DNA of 64,000 bases from Halopiger xanaduensis SH-6 (lineage in GTDB: Archaea > Halobacteriota > Halobacteria > Halobacteriales > Natrialbaceae): assembly GCF_000217715.1 (NCBI RefSeq), contig NC_015666.1, positions 570,270 through 634,269 on the forward strand. The letters are read 5' to 3'. The notes under the pieces are model-generated. The model was not told the origin of the DNA. It saw nothing but the letters and a program-made list of their open reading frames with translations, and did not search any database. Made by a program: the position numbers and the translations under genes. Positions 36,903 to 46,088 of this stretch are shown here, one piece after another (the first letter of the stretch is position 1; every line of letters starts with the position of its first letter).

Positions 36903-36920
36903 ACCGTCATATCACGGTAT
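36901..36920. promoter_or_regulatory. Perfect inverted repeat overlapping the start of the DUF7344-like gene
   Basis: ATACCGT, a six-base spacer and ACGGTAT form a perfect palindrome that includes part of the ATG of the gene at 36902. It lies between the TATA-like CATTTATG (36928-36935) and the start codon, where a bound repressor would block transcription of a leaderless mRNA. Confidence 0.6.
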
Positions 36921-37036
36921 CGGATGCCATAAATGTGTGCAACGGTAACATTCAACTAGTTTACCGGGGAAACGGTGAGCTACCCGGGAAGCGGAACCGA
37001 AGAAAACGGCAGACGGCCCCGAAAGGGAGGCGCCGA

Positions 37037-38281
37037 TCAGGCGAACAGCGCCCGCGCGTCGTCGAGGGCAGCGACCAGCTTGTCGACCTCCTCGCGGGTG
37101 TTGTAGACGTAGAACGACGCCCGCGTCGAGGCCGGAACCCCCAGTTTGTCGTGGAGCGGCTGGGTACAGTGATCGCCCGCGCGGACCGCGACCGTGTGGT
37201 CGTTCATGATCGAGGCCAGGTCGTGGGCGTGGACGCCCTCGAGGTTGAAGCTCACGAGGCCGCCGCGGTCAGGCCCGGGTTCGGGGCCGTAGATCTCGAC
37301 GTCGTCCTCGGCCGCGAGCCGCTCGTAGGCGTAGGCCGCGATCTCCTCCTCGTGGGCCTGGATACGCTCCATGCCGACGTCCTCGAGCCAGTCGACGGCC
37401 TCGTGGAGGCCGACGGCTTCCGCGATGGGGGGCGTGCCGGGTTCGAACTTCCAGGGCAGGTCGCCCCACGTCGAGTCCTCGAAGGTGACCTTCCGGATCA
37501 TCCCGCCGCCGTAGAGGTACGGCTCCATCTCCTCGAGCAGGTCCCGTTTGCCGTAGAGGACGCCGATGCCGGTGGGACCGGCCATCTTGTGGCCCGAGAA
37601 GGCGTAGAAGTCCGCGTCGATGTCCTTGACGTCGACCGGGCGGTTGGGGACGGCCTGCGCGCCGTCGATGAAGGAGAGAGCGCCGTGCTCGTGGGCCAGC
37701 TCGGTCAGTTCGGAGACGGGGTTGACGGTGCCGAGCGTGTTCGAGACGTGGACCGCCGAGACGATGGCGGTGTCGTCGGTGATCAGTTCGCGGGCGTGGT
37801 CCATGTCGAGCCGCCCGGTCTCGTCGACGCGGATGTACTCGACGTCGGCGCCGGTCCGCTCGCCGATCTGCTGCCACGTCACGAGGGAGGCGTGGTGTTC
37901 CATCTCCGTGAGGACGATCCGATCGCCGGGGCCGAGTTCGTTCAGCCCCCACGAGTAGGCGACCAGGTTCTCGCCCTCGGTCGTGTTCTTGGTGAAGATG
38001 ACCTCCTCGCGGCCGTCGGCGTTGATGAACTCGGCGACGCGGTCGTGGGCCTCCTCGTAGGCGATCGAGGCCTCCTGGCTGAGGTGGTGGATCCCCCGGT
38101 GGACGTTGGCGTTCGTCTGCCGGTAGTAGTCGCTCATCGCGTCGACGACCCGGTCGGGGGTCTGGGTCGTCGCCGCGTTGTCGAGGTAGACGACCTGCTG
38201 GCCGTCGAACTCGCGCTGCAGGATGGGGAACTGCTCGCGGATGGCCTCGACGTCGAGCGACTCGAGGTTCTGGTGGCTCAT
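37037..38281 (-). CDS. sufS: Cysteine desulfurase SufS
   Basis: PLP-dependent enzyme that removes sulfur from L-cysteine for iron-sulfur clusters and other cofactors. The PLP lysine is in FSGHKMAGPTG and the active cysteine in RAGDHCTQPL (the SufS-type RAGxHC). N-terminal YLDNAATTQTP and middle TEMEHHASLVTWQ match the class-V aminotransferase fold. At 414 aa the length is standard. The TATA-like GTTTTGTATGG on the minus strand around 38303-38315 fits the ATG at 38281. SufU is a few genes away on the same strand. Confidence 0.95.
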   Translation of the reverse strand: MSHQNLESLDVEAIREQFPILQREFDGQQVVYLDNAATTQTPDRVVDAMSDYYRQTNANVHRGIHHLSQEASIAYEEAHDRVAEFINADGREEVIFTKNTTEGENLVAYSWGLNELGPGDRIVLTEMEHHASLVTWQQIGERTGADVEYIRVDETGRLDMDHARELITDDTAIVSAVHVSNTLGTVNPVSELTELAHEHGALSFIDGAQAVPNRPVDVKDIDADFYAFSGHKMAGPTGIGVLYGKRDLLEEMEPYLYGGGMIRKVTFEDSTWGDLPWKFEPGTPPIAEAVGLHEAVDWLEDVGMERIQAHEEEIAAYAYERLAAEDDVEIYGPEPGPDRGGLVSFNLEGVHAHDLASIMNDHTVAVRAGDHCTQPLHDKLGVPASTRASFYVYNTREEVDKLVAALDDARALFA

Positions 38282-38408
38282 TGTGTGTTTACAGGGACCC
38301 CATACAAAACACTCCTTCGGTCCCTCCACGGTTTGCGTCGATCGCGGTCGCTCGGGCCGCCGCGGTGACGGACGCGCGGCTCGTGGCCGCAACCGCGCCC
38401 CGGGCCGC

Positions 38409-39299
38409 CTACCGCGGCGCCTCGAGCAGCCGCGCCTCGCAGTCGTCGCAGGTGATCGCGTACACCTGCTGCGATCGACAGCACGACTCGACGGTCTCCT
38501 CGCCGAGCGAAACTGGCCCGTTACAGCGCGGACAACGCTCGAGAAACGCCCGCAGGCCGTTCGCCAACCGGCTGCGGTGGGCGAGGGGCCGCCGGTTCCA
38601 GTCGGGGATCTGATCGGCGAGCACCTGCGCCCCCGCGAGATCGGCAAGCAGTGCCGGTTCCGACTCCCAGCGACCGACCAGCCGTTCGTCGACCCGGACG
38701 GATACGCGCTCGTCGCGCCGATCGATCGTTACCGCCTCGGGATCGGTCTCGAGGAAGCGCGCGACCTGTCGCCGACGGTCGCCGTCCCGACGCACGTCGA
38801 TCTCGGTTTGCCAGGCGCTACGAACCGGATCCGGCAGGCAGACGTCGTCGGTCGGCTGGTCGGCGTCGGTCCGATCCTCGCCGTCCGTACAGGGAACGAC
38901 GATCCGGTGCTCGAGGAAGACGCGTTCGGGATCGATCGACGCTGGCGCAGAATCAACCGCAGGATCCTCCTCGTGGGTCGGCCCTGCCGGCGGCTGTACG
39001 TTCGTATCTGCTGCGGCCGCGGCGGGTGACGGCCCCTTGTCGAACGCTGCGAGCAGCCAGTCCGGGAAGTACCGCTTCGTCAGCGTCGGCGTTCCCGGCA
39101 CCAGATAGCCCCGGAAGTAGATTGCGGCGACCGACAGCGCGAAGACGACCGGCGCCGCCGGGAGGGACGCGACGGCGACGGCAGCCGAGAGGGCAACCGC
39201 GAGCGCGATGTTGACCGCGGTACACGGGAGACATCGATTGGAACCCGTGTACTCCGGTCGACGGAGCCGCTCGAGCGGCCCCGTGCGTTCGGATGCCAT
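38409..39299 (-). CDS. Haloarchaeal membrane protein with C-terminal zinc ribbons
   Basis: After a short CLPCTAV segment the protein has two helices (about 30-50 VNIALAVALSAAVAVA and VVFALSVAAIYF) and then an acidic Pro/Ala linker. The large cytoplasmic part ends in RCPRCNGPVS, VESCC and TCDDCEARL, which look like zinc-binding Cys pairs. No catalytic motif is obvious. It is divergent from the ABC exporter and upstream of sufS. I cannot name the family. Confidence 0.65.
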   Translation of the reverse strand: MASERTGPLERLRRPEYTGSNRCLPCTAVNIALAVALSAAVAVASLPAAPVVFALSVAAIYFRGYLVPGTPTLTKRYFPDWLLAAFDKGPSPAAAAADTNVQPPAGPTHEEDPAVDSAPASIDPERVFLEHRIVVPCTDGEDRTDADQPTDDVCLPDPVRSAWQTEIDVRRDGDRRRQVARFLETDPEAVTIDRRDERVSVRVDERLVGRWESEPALLADLAGAQVLADQIPDWNRRPLAHRSRLANGLRAFLERCPRCNGPVSLGEETVESCCRSQQVYAITCDDCEARLLEAPR

Positions 39300-39475
39300 A
39301 CCGGAACGATCATGGCAGTTACCAAAAACGTTCGCCCCGGACGCACCGCGAGCGACTGCAGCGGCGGAGCCGGCGCGAGCTCACTCGAAGGCCTCGAGCG
39401 ACCCGTCAAGCCTGTTTCCCGGCGCGAGAACCCGGCCGGTGACTTATACGGGCCATCGTGGTAGCCCCCGACGGG

Positions 39476-40459
39476 ATGCCCGCGATCGACACGACAGCGC
39501 TCACCAAGGAGTACGGCGACCTCACCGCCGTCGACGGGTTGGATCTGACGGTTCGGGAGGGGGAGGTGTTCGGCTTCCTCGGCCCGAACGGGGCCGGGAA
39601 GTCGACCACGATCAACATGTTGCTCGATTTCACCCGTCCGACGGCGGGCTCGGCGACCGTGCTGGGCTACGATGCGCAGGCCGAGGCCGACCGGATCAGT
39701 CCACGGATCGGAATCATTCCCGAGGGGTTCGACATCTACCCGCGACTCGACGGCCGCCGCCACGTCGAGTTCGCCGTCGAGACCAAGGACGCCGACGACG
39801 ACCCCGACGACGTACTGGACCGCGTCGGTCTCGAGCCCGCAGCCCGGGATCGGGCGGCCGGCGAGTACTCGACGGGGATGCGCCAGCGTCTCGCGATGGG
39901 AATGGCGCTGGTCGGCGACCCCGACCTCCTGATCATGGACGAACCCTCGAGCGGCCTCGATCCGCACGGCATCCGCGAACTGCAGGACCTCGTTCGCGCG
40001 GAGGCCGAGCGGGGGACGACCGTCTTCTTCTCGAGCCACATCTTAGAGCACGTCGAAGCCGTCTGCGACCGCGTGGGGGTGTTGAACGACGGCGAACTCG
40101 TCGCCGTCGACACGATCGACGGCCTGCGCGAGTCGATCGGCGGCGAGTCGACGGTGGGACTCGCGCTCGCCGGTCCCGCCGAGGAACTCGCTCCCGTCGC
40201 AAAATCGATCGACGGCGTGACCGACGTCGCGGCGTCCGGACGGACGCTCGAGTGTACGATCGTCGATCCGGCGGCGAAGGCGACCGTCGTGACCGAACTC
40301 GTCGACGCGGGCGCGACGATTCGGGACGTCCGGATTCGGGACGTCTCCCTCGAGTCGCTGTTCGCGAGTCTGACCGGCGACGCGGACGCCGCGGACGCGA
40401 ACGCGGCGCCGGAATCCGACGCGAGTCCGCCGACCGCGGGTTCGGAGGTGGCCGAATGA
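39476..40459 (+). CDS. ABC exporter ATP-binding protein
   Basis: The nucleotide-binding subunit of a two-gene exporter. Walker A GPNGAGKST, Q-loop region GIIPEGFD, ABC signature STGMRQRL (in place of LSGGQ), Walker B LLIMDEP and H-loop FFSSHILEH are visible. The C-terminal ~100 residues are an extra acidic domain. ATG 39476 is preferred over an upstream GTG at 39458 because the TATA-like CTTATACG at about 39438-39446 would start transcription just before it. The permease follows with an ATGA overlap. Cargo is unknown. Confidence 0.9.
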   Translation: MPAIDTTALTKEYGDLTAVDGLDLTVREGEVFGFLGPNGAGKSTTINMLLDFTRPTAGSATVLGYDAQAEADRISPRIGIIPEGFDIYPRLDGRRHVEFAVETKDADDDPDDVLDRVGLEPAARDRAAGEYSTGMRQRLAMGMALVGDPDLLIMDEPSSGLDPHGIRELQDLVRAEAERGTTVFFSSHILEHVEAVCDRVGVLNDGELVAVDTIDGLRESIGGESTVGLALAGPAEELAPVAKSIDGVTDVAASGRTLECTIVDPAAKATVVTELVDAGATIRDVRIRDVSLESLFASLTGDADAADANAAPESDASPPTAGSEVAE

Positions 40460-41337
40460 CCTCCCACATCGGCACCGTCGCGCGCAAGGAGTTCGACGAC
40501 GCCGGCCGGTCGAAGCTGCTCTGGGCGCTGATCGGATTGCTCGTCGGCATCGTGGTCATCGGCTACGCGGCGATCTGGTACACGGCCGACGACGTGACCG
40601 CGGCCGAGATGCTGAGCTTCCTCGGCTTTCCGCTGCAGACGATCGTGCCGATCGCCGCGCTCATCGCCGGCTACATGGCGGTCGTCGGCGAGCGCCGGTC
40701 GGGCAGCATCAAACTCCTGCTCGGCCTGCCGCCGAACCGGACGGACGTCGTCTTCGGCAAGTTGCTCGGACGGATGGCCGTCGTGGCCGCGGCCGTCGTC
40801 CTCGCCTTTCTGGTCGCGCTCGTCCTGAGCGCCGTCCTCTTCGGCGGCGTGCCGATCGTCGACTGGCTCGGCTTCGCCGCGGTCACGCTGCTGTTCGGCG
40901 TCGCCTTCGCCGGACTGGCCGTCGGCGTCTCCGCCGCCGTCGCCACCCGCGGCAAGTCGATGGCGCTCGTCGTCGGGATCTACATGCTCCTCGTCGCGCT
41001 GTGGGAACTCGTCACCGCGGGCCCGTACTACCTCGTCTACGGCGAGGGCCCGCCCGTCGAAGCCGAGACGTGGTACCTCCTCCTCGAGCAGTTCAATCCG
41101 ATGTCGGCCTACACGACGCTGGCGAGCGAGACGGTCGAGGGGACCGTCCCGCCCTTCACCTTCCAGTACGGCCTCGAGAGCTTCGAGGCGTCGCAGCTGA
41201 CGCCGGCCGAGCGCTACGCCGGCGCGGGCGACGCGCCCTTCTTCCTGCAGGACTGGTTCGGCGTCGTCGTGCTGCTGTGCTGGCTGGTCGTGCCCGTCGC
41301 GATCGGCTACTATCGGTTTCAGAAGACGGATCTGTAG
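40456..41337 (+). CDS. ABC exporter permease
   Basis: A 293-residue membrane protein that begins THIGTVARKEFDDAGRSKLLW, typical of ABC-2-type permeases, with about six hydrophobic segments (for example WALIGLLVGIVVIGYAAIWY and the final DWFGVVVLLCWLVVPVAIGYY). The ATG overlaps the ATPase stop as ATGA, so translation is coupled and the pair forms one transporter. Substrate is unknown; similar haloarchaeal pairs are often annotated as multidrug or lipid exporters. Confidence 0.88.
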   Translation: MTSHIGTVARKEFDDAGRSKLLWALIGLLVGIVVIGYAAIWYTADDVTAAEMLSFLGFPLQTIVPIAALIAGYMAVVGERRSGSIKLLLGLPPNRTDVVFGKLLGRMAVVAAAVVLAFLVALVLSAVLFGGVPIVDWLGFAAVTLLFGVAFAGLAVGVSAAVATRGKSMALVVGIYMLLVALWELVTAGPYYLVYGEGPPVEAETWYLLLEQFNPMSAYTTLASETVEGTVPPFTFQYGLESFEASQLTPAERYAGAGDAPFFLQDWFGVVVLLCWLVVPVAIGYYRFQKTDL

Positions 41338-41355
41338 TCCGAGCCGCGGGTGCGA

Positions 41356-41649
41356 TCAGTACATCCGCAGCAACTGCGCGTGGCGGGTCTCCCCGACCTC
41401 GAGGACGTTCGCCTCGTCGATGAACCCTTCCTCGATCGCGAGTTCGACCGCGCGGGTGCCGACGATGTTGGCGATGTCGGCCCGCGCGAGGCTGTCGATC
41501 ACGGCGCTTTCCTCGACCTCGTCGCCGCCGTAGAACTCCTCGTTGACGGTCAACGAGACCGCGTCGGTTTCGAACGTCTCGCCGAGCACGTCGCTGTCGC
41601 AGACGGCGACCAGCAGCCCCTCTTCGGTCTGTCGTTCGTTGACGATCAT
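41356..41649 (-). CDS. DUF424 domain protein
   Basis: A 97-residue archaeal-specific domain with the pattern LVAVCDSDVLGETF, FYGGDEV and the C-terminal IVGTRAVELAIEEGFIDEANVLEV. DUF424 proteins are widely conserved in archaea next to translation or tRNA-related genes. Its start codon directly follows the TPR gene stop (TAA then ATG), so it is co-transcribed with it. Role is not established. Confidence 0.85.
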   Translation of the reverse strand: MIVNERQTEEGLLVAVCDSDVLGETFETDAVSLTVNEEFYGGDEVEESAVIDSLARADIANIVGTRAVELAIEEGFIDEANVLEVGETRHAQLLRMY

Positions 41650-42537
41650 TTACTCCAACTGCCAGTCCTCGTCGTCGCGGTCGGACGCGCGACCGGGATC
41701 GGTGATGGTCACGTCCGCGTCCTCGGGTTCGCCCTGCTGGAACGCGGACTCGCGGCCCGCGCCGGCGCCGCCCGGCGCCTCGCCGAACATCTCCTCGCGT
41801 TCCTCCATGACCCGCTGTTCGGCGCGCTCGCGCATCTCGTTTGCTTCGTCGGCGATCTCCTCGGCCTCGTCGTACTCGCCCAGCTCCTCGAGGATGTGAG
41901 CCTTCTCCTCTAACACCTGCGCGTTGCGCATTCCCAGCCGGATCGCGTTGTCGATGCAGTGCAGCGCCTCTTCGGACAGCCCGCGCTCCGAGAGGAAGAA
42001 CGCGCGGTTGAACCAGCCCTCGGCGAACCGCTCGTCGATCTCGACCGCGCGCTCAGCGTGCTCTAAGGCCTGGGCGGTCTCGCCGAACTCCCAGAGCGCG
42101 TACGCGAGGTTGGTTTCGGCGGTCGCGGCGTGCTCGCTCGAGTCGTCGATCCGCAGGGCTTCGCGGTGGGCGCCGATGGCCTCGTCCCACTCCTCGAGTT
42201 CGGCGTGGGCGACGCCCTTGTTCACCCAGGCCTCCTGCTCGACGCGGTCGTCCTCGGCGAAGTGAGCGGTCCGCTCGAAGGCTTCGGTGGCCTGCTCGTA
42301 GCGGTTGATCTGCATGTAGTTCAGGCCGACGTCGAGCAGCTCCTGGGCGTCGACCTCGTCGCTCGCGACGTTGTGCTTGTCGAGCGTGTCGGTGACGACG
42401 CGGGAGTCGACCGGGTCGACCTTCGAGGGGTCGACGTCCAGTTCCGGCGGGTCGAGATCGAACTCGTCGTAGGGGTCGTCGAAGCCCTCCCCTTCGGAGA
42501 ACTCGTGCCGATCGTCGTCGGCCTCGCGGTCAGTCAT
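41650..42537 (-). CDS. TPR-repeat protein
   Basis: A 295-residue protein with at least four tetratricopeptide-like units (for example INRYEQATEAFERTAHFAEDD, EEWDEAIGAHREALRIDD, GETAQALEHAERAVEID and GLSEEALHCIDNAIRLG). A disordered acidic N terminus of about 60 residues and a Gly/Gln-rich C terminus flank them. TPRs usually scaffold protein complexes. It has a minus-strand TATA-like CCCTTAACAG near 42564 and is divergent from thpR. The 3' end abuts DUF424. Confidence 0.82.
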   Translation of the reverse strand: MTDREADDDRHEFSEGEGFDDPYDEFDLDPPELDVDPSKVDPVDSRVVTDTLDKHNVASDEVDAQELLDVGLNYMQINRYEQATEAFERTAHFAEDDRVEQEAWVNKGVAHAELEEWDEAIGAHREALRIDDSSEHAATAETNLAYALWEFGETAQALEHAERAVEIDERFAEGWFNRAFFLSERGLSEEALHCIDNAIRLGMRNAQVLEEKAHILEELGEYDEAEEIADEANEMRERAEQRVMEEREEMFGEAPGGAGAGRESAFQQGEPEDADVTITDPGRASDRDDEDWQLE

Positions 42538-42690
42538 TAGCCGAATTTGGCGTCGCGGGCTGTTAAGGGCTGCGACCTGGGTACCGCCGGCGAGCCCGAC
42601 GTTCGTCTCGGTGGCGGTGTCGACAGCGGTCGATCGACCAGCACCAGCGGGACCGCCACCGTTGAGTACCGCGCCCACGACTGCTCGCGT

Positions 42691-43248
42691 ATGCGACTGT
42701 TCGTCAGCGTCGACCTTCCCGACGAACTCGCGGAGTCAGTTGCCGACCTGCAAGCGGAGTTCGCCGACGCCGGCGGGCTGAACGTCACCGACCCCGAGCA
42801 GGCCCACATCACGCTGAAATTCCTCGGCGACGTCGAGGAGCGTCGCCTCCCCGACCTCAAGCAGGAACTCGCGGCCGCCGTCGAGGACGCCGGCGTCGAG
42901 CCCTTCGAGGCGCGGTTCGGCGGCCTGGGCGTGTTCCCCAGCCTCGAGTACATCAGCGTCGTCTGGTTCGGCACCGAGACGGGCGGCGAGGAACTCGCGC
43001 GGCTCCACGAGGCCGTCGAGGACCGCACGACCGCGATGGGGTTCGAGCCGGAGGACCACGACTTCACGCCCCACGTCACGCTCGCGCGGATGGAACACGC
43101 CGCCGGGAAGGAACTGGTCCAGGAACTCGTGCAGGAACGCGACCCGACCATCGGCGAGATGCGCGTCGACGAGGTACGGCTAACCGAGAGCACGCTGACC
43201 GACGACGGGCCGGTCTACTCGACGGTCGAATCGTTCCCGCTCGAGTGA
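42691..43248 (+). CDS. thpR: RNA 2',3'-cyclic phosphodiesterase (2H family)
   Basis: A 185-residue 2H-phosphoesterase with the two catalytic motifs H39ITL42 and H128VTL131. It is predicted to hydrolyse 2',3'-cyclic phosphate at RNA ends, as in bacterial ThpR (formerly LigT), possibly in tRNA processing. ATG 42691 is chosen because MRLFVSVDLPDEL is the conserved N terminus; the upstream in-frame start at 42547 is unsupported. Confidence 0.9.
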   Translation: MRLFVSVDLPDELAESVADLQAEFADAGGLNVTDPEQAHITLKFLGDVEERRLPDLKQELAAAVEDAGVEPFEARFGGLGVFPSLEYISVVWFGTETGGEELARLHEAVEDRTTAMGFEPEDHDFTPHVTLARMEHAAGKELVQELVQERDPTIGEMRVDEVRLTESTLTDDGPVYSTVESFPLE

Positions 43249-43286
43249 GGATACCGCTTCGATCGGCAACTGTCGGCCGTTGGCCG

Positions 43287-43517
43287 TCAGTAGCCACGCC
43301 CCGGAACGGTCGCGTCGCGCCCGAGGAGCACGTACAGGACGAGACCGAGCAGCGGCGCGAAGAAGACGACGACCGCCCAGAGAAACGCCGGGTGGGTGCT
43401 GTTGCGCTGTGCGTCCGAGTACGTCCAGACGACCATCCCGAGGTAGACGGCCATCAGAACGGCGAAGATCAGGAAGGCGAACGCGCCGAATCCGGCTGCG
43501 ATGATGATGGAGGGCAT
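43287..43517 (-). CDS. PLDc_N-like small membrane protein
   Basis: A 76-residue protein with two helices (FGAFAFLIFAVLMAVYLGMVVW and FLWAVVVFFAPLLGLVLYVLLG) and the WTYSDAQ pattern typical of the phospholipase D N-terminal domain (PLDc_N). It lacks any catalytic HKD motif. A TATA-like AAATATTTGA on the minus strand at 43542-43551 fits a leaderless start at 43517. Function is unknown. Confidence 0.75.
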   Translation of the reverse strand: MPSIIIAAGFGAFAFLIFAVLMAVYLGMVVWTYSDAQRNSTHPAFLWAVVVFFAPLLGLVLYVLLGRDATVPGRGY

Positions 43518-43749
43518 AGCCGAGCAGACGAACCCCTATATCAAATATTTTTCCTCTTTATTTGTCACGTGTGTCGGCCGAACGCCTCGACGCCGTAGGC
43601 CTGCGTGGGGTACCCGGCCTCGAGTCGGCTGTGACGACGGTCCGACAACATGCACCGTTCACTGTCGGCGACTCTCCGGACGACGATACCGTCAGGCGCG
43701 GAACGAATGGCTATGATGGGTCCGATCGGTGTAGGGCGGCGTAGCAACG

Positions 43750-44790
43750 ATGGCACGAGGAGACCGGCAAGCCGACGGGGCCGAGGACGAGACTGACCCT
43801 GACGGCAGGGTCGTCAGCCGGCGCGAACTGCTCGCCTCGGTCGGTGGCGCGGGAGCGGCCTCCGCGGCCGCGCCGCGGACGACGCGTGCCACCGCAGACG
43901 CGTCGCGCGTCCGCGTTCGCGTCTATCCCGGCCCCGTCCCGTTGCACGGCTGGGCCCACGCCGGCGTCGCCGGCATGCACCGCGACTGGCCGCTCCCGTT
44001 CCGCGACGGGTTCGACGCGATCGAGACGGCGCTCGAGCGCGTCCGCGAGTACGCGTCCCAACACTCGCGACTCGAGGGGCTCGAGGTCGACGTCGAACGC
44101 GGCTCGCCAGTGCGGTACCCGCTCTCGGCGGCCGATAGTCCGGGCGAATTCGTCGCCCCGTCGCTGTCGACGGTCCTCGAGACGTTTCGCGAGCAGTTAG
44201 CCCGGCGGGACGTGCTCGCGGAACTGACGACGCACGTGCTGTTTTGCTGGTCGCCGTTCAACTACCGCGTGGGGTACGGCGGAACGCTGTCGCCGAACGC
44301 GGCGATCGGCTCGAGCGGTGACGATGGGACCGACGAGACCGCCGAGACCGCCGATTCCGACACGGCGCGAACGCCCGTCGACGGCGCGCTGGCCGTCGTA
44401 AACCTCGGCGCGACCGAAATCTGGGACTCGAGGGCGGTGACGCGAAACATGGCGATCCACGAGACGCTGCACACGTTTCTCACGCCCGAGGTCGCCGCGG
44501 CGGTCAACGACTCGCCGTGCGACCACGACCTGGGTGTCGCCGTCCAGTCCGAGGTCGACGACGGCCGCCGGTTGCAGATTACGCCGATGGCAACGTCCTA
44601 CGCCGGCCCGGACCGCATCCGCGTCGCCGACGGCGCCGCTCGCTTTGCCGGCCGCGGCTGTGCGAACCACGACGCGTTCTCCCGCCACGACGGCTACGAG
44701 AACGTCGACCGCTGGGAGTACACCGCGACGCCGACCGACGCAACTCTCGAGGCGGCGACGCGCTACCTCGAGCGGACGCTTTCGCAGTGA
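43750..44790 (+). CDS. Tat-signal secreted protein with an HExxH zinc-protease motif
   Basis: A twin-arginine signal (SRRELLASVGGAGAASAAA) near residues 23-41 predicts export of the folded protein. The mature part has an HETLHTF segment around residue 238, the zincin HExxH core of metallopeptidases, with a hydrophobic context (TRNMAIHETLHTFL). The third ligand cannot be fixed; a downstream CDHDLGVAVQSE segment is possible. Residues ~190-210 are Asp/Thr-rich. It may be a secreted protease or a degenerate relative. Confidence 0.75.
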   Translation: MARGDRQADGAEDETDPDGRVVSRRELLASVGGAGAASAAAPRTTRATADASRVRVRVYPGPVPLHGWAHAGVAGMHRDWPLPFRDGFDAIETALERVREYASQHSRLEGLEVDVERGSPVRYPLSAADSPGEFVAPSLSTVLETFREQLARRDVLAELTTHVLFCWSPFNYRVGYGGTLSPNAAIGSSGDDGTDETAETADSDTARTPVDGALAVVNLGATEIWDSRAVTRNMAIHETLHTFLTPEVAAAVNDSPCDHDLGVAVQSEVDDGRRLQITPMATSYAGPDRIRVADGAARFAGRGCANHDAFSRHDGYENVDRWEYTATPTDATLEAATRYLERTLSQ

Positions 44791-44858
44791 GTCGCCCCTC
44801 GAGCGCCCGATCCGGGGCGACAGCCGGGTTGAGACGGACGGTCGAATCCAATGGACAA

Positions 44859-44868
44859 GATTTTAAGC
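44859..44868 (+). promoter_or_regulatory. TATA box of the rpl39e operon
   Basis: GATTTTAAGC is centred about 29 nt upstream of ATG 44893 and fits a leaderless operon start. Confidence 0.6.
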
Positions 44869-44892
44869 CAGCATGGGCTACGTCCGGCCACT

Positions 44893-45045
44893 ATGGGTAA
44901 GAAATCGAAGGGCAAGAAAAAGCGACTTGCCAAACTCGAGAACCAGAACAGCCGCGTTCCGGCCTGGGTCATGATGAAGACCGACATGGAAGTCCAGCGG
45001 AACCCGAAGCGACGCAACTGGCGACGCAGCGACACTGACGAGTAA
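44893..45045 (+). CDS. rpl39e: 50S ribosomal protein L39e
   Basis: A 50-residue basic protein typical of archaeal/eukaryotic L39e, located at the peptide-exit tunnel. The sequence [20 protein letters not shown] and the C-terminal [10 protein letters not shown] match the family. It leads an rpl39e-rpl31e-eif6 operon; the stop is 2 nt before rpl31e. Confidence 0.96.
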   Translation: MGKKSKGKKKRLAKLENQNSRVPAWVMMKTDMEVQRNPKRRNWRRSDTDE

Positions 45046-45047
45046 CG

Positions 45048-45326
45048 ATGAGCGCAAGTGATTTCGAGGAACGCGTCGTTACCGTTCCGCTGCGAGACGT
45101 CAAGAAGGGAGCCAACCACGAGGCCGCGGACCTCGCGATGCGACTCGTCCGCGAACACCTCGCGAAACACTTCGCGGTCGACGAGGACGCCATCCGCCTG
45201 GACCCCTCGATCAACGAGACGGTCTGGGAGAACGGGCGCTCCAACCCGCCGCGAAAGCTCCGCGTCCGCGCGGCCCGCTTCGAGGAGGACGGCGAGGCCG
45301 TCGTCGAGGCCGAGGTCGCCGACTAA
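45048..45326 (+). CDS. rpl31e: 50S ribosomal protein L31e
   Basis: A 92-residue large-subunit protein with the conserved [20 protein letters not shown] and the C-terminal [16 protein letters not shown]. It lies between rpl39e and eif6 with 2-nt spacers, so it is co-transcribed. The acidic composition is the halophilic adaptation. Confidence 0.96.
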   Translation: MSASDFEERVVTVPLRDVKKGANHEAADLAMRLVREHLAKHFAVDEDAIRLDPSINETVWENGRSNPPRKLRVRAARFEEDGEAVVEAEVAD

Positions 45327-45328
45327 AC

Positions 45329-45994
45329 TTGCAACGTCTCGCCTTCGCCGGGTCGGCGTACGTCGGCGTCTTCGCCCGCGCGACCGACTCGTGCGTGCTC
45401 GTTCGCCAGGACGTCGACGACGACGTCGTCGCCGACCTGTCCGACGAACTCGAGGTGCCCGCCATCGAGACGACCGTCGGCGGTTCTTCGACGGTCGGCG
45501 CGTTAGCCACGGGTAACGAGAACGGCCTGTTGGTCAGTTCTCGCGTCCTCGAGTACGAGCGCGAGCGCCTCGAGGAGGCCGTCGACGTGCCGATCGCGGA
45601 GCTGCCGGGCAACGTCAACGCGGCCGGCAACGTCGTGTTGGCCAACGACTACGGCGCCTACGTCCACCCCGACCTGACACGGGAGGCGATCCAGATCATC
45701 GAGGATACCCTCGAGGTGCCCGTCGAACGGGGCGATCTCGCAGGGGTCCGGACGGTCGGCACCGCCGCGGTCGCGACCAACACCGGGGTGCTCTGTCACC
45801 CGAAGGCGACCGACGAGGAACTCGACTTCCTCGAGGAGGCCCTGGACGTCCGGGCCGACGTCGGCACCGTCAACTACGGCGCGCCGCTGGTCGGCTCCGG
45901 GCTGATCGCGAACGAGGCCGGCTACGTCGTCGGCGAGGACACGACCGGCCCGGAACTGGGCCGGATCGAGGACGCGCTGGGCTACATCGACTGA
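45329..45994 (+). CDS. eif6: Translation initiation factor aIF-6
   Basis: Anti-association factor that binds the 50S subunit and prevents premature joining with 30S. The pentein-fold repeats are visible ([64 protein letters not shown]). The 221-residue length is normal. The start is TTG at 45329, 2 nt after the rpl31e stop. In many archaea rpl18a, pfdA and ftsY follow directly; here two other genes intervene. Confidence 0.95.
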   Translation: MQRLAFAGSAYVGVFARATDSCVLVRQDVDDDVVADLSDELEVPAIETTVGGSSTVGALATGNENGLLVSSRVLEYERERLEEAVDVPIAELPGNVNAAGNVVLANDYGAYVHPDLTREAIQIIEDTLEVPVERGDLAGVRTVGTAAVATNTGVLCHPKATDEELDFLEEALDVRADVGTVNYGAPLVGSGLIANEAGYVVGEDTTGPELGRIEDALGYID

Positions 45995-46088
45995 CTCCGG
46001 CGCGGTGCAAGTCGCGAGTTCCCCTTCTCGGACCGCTCACAACTGAACTACCGGCAGCTACATTTACTCGAGAGCGAGTACGCTCTGT

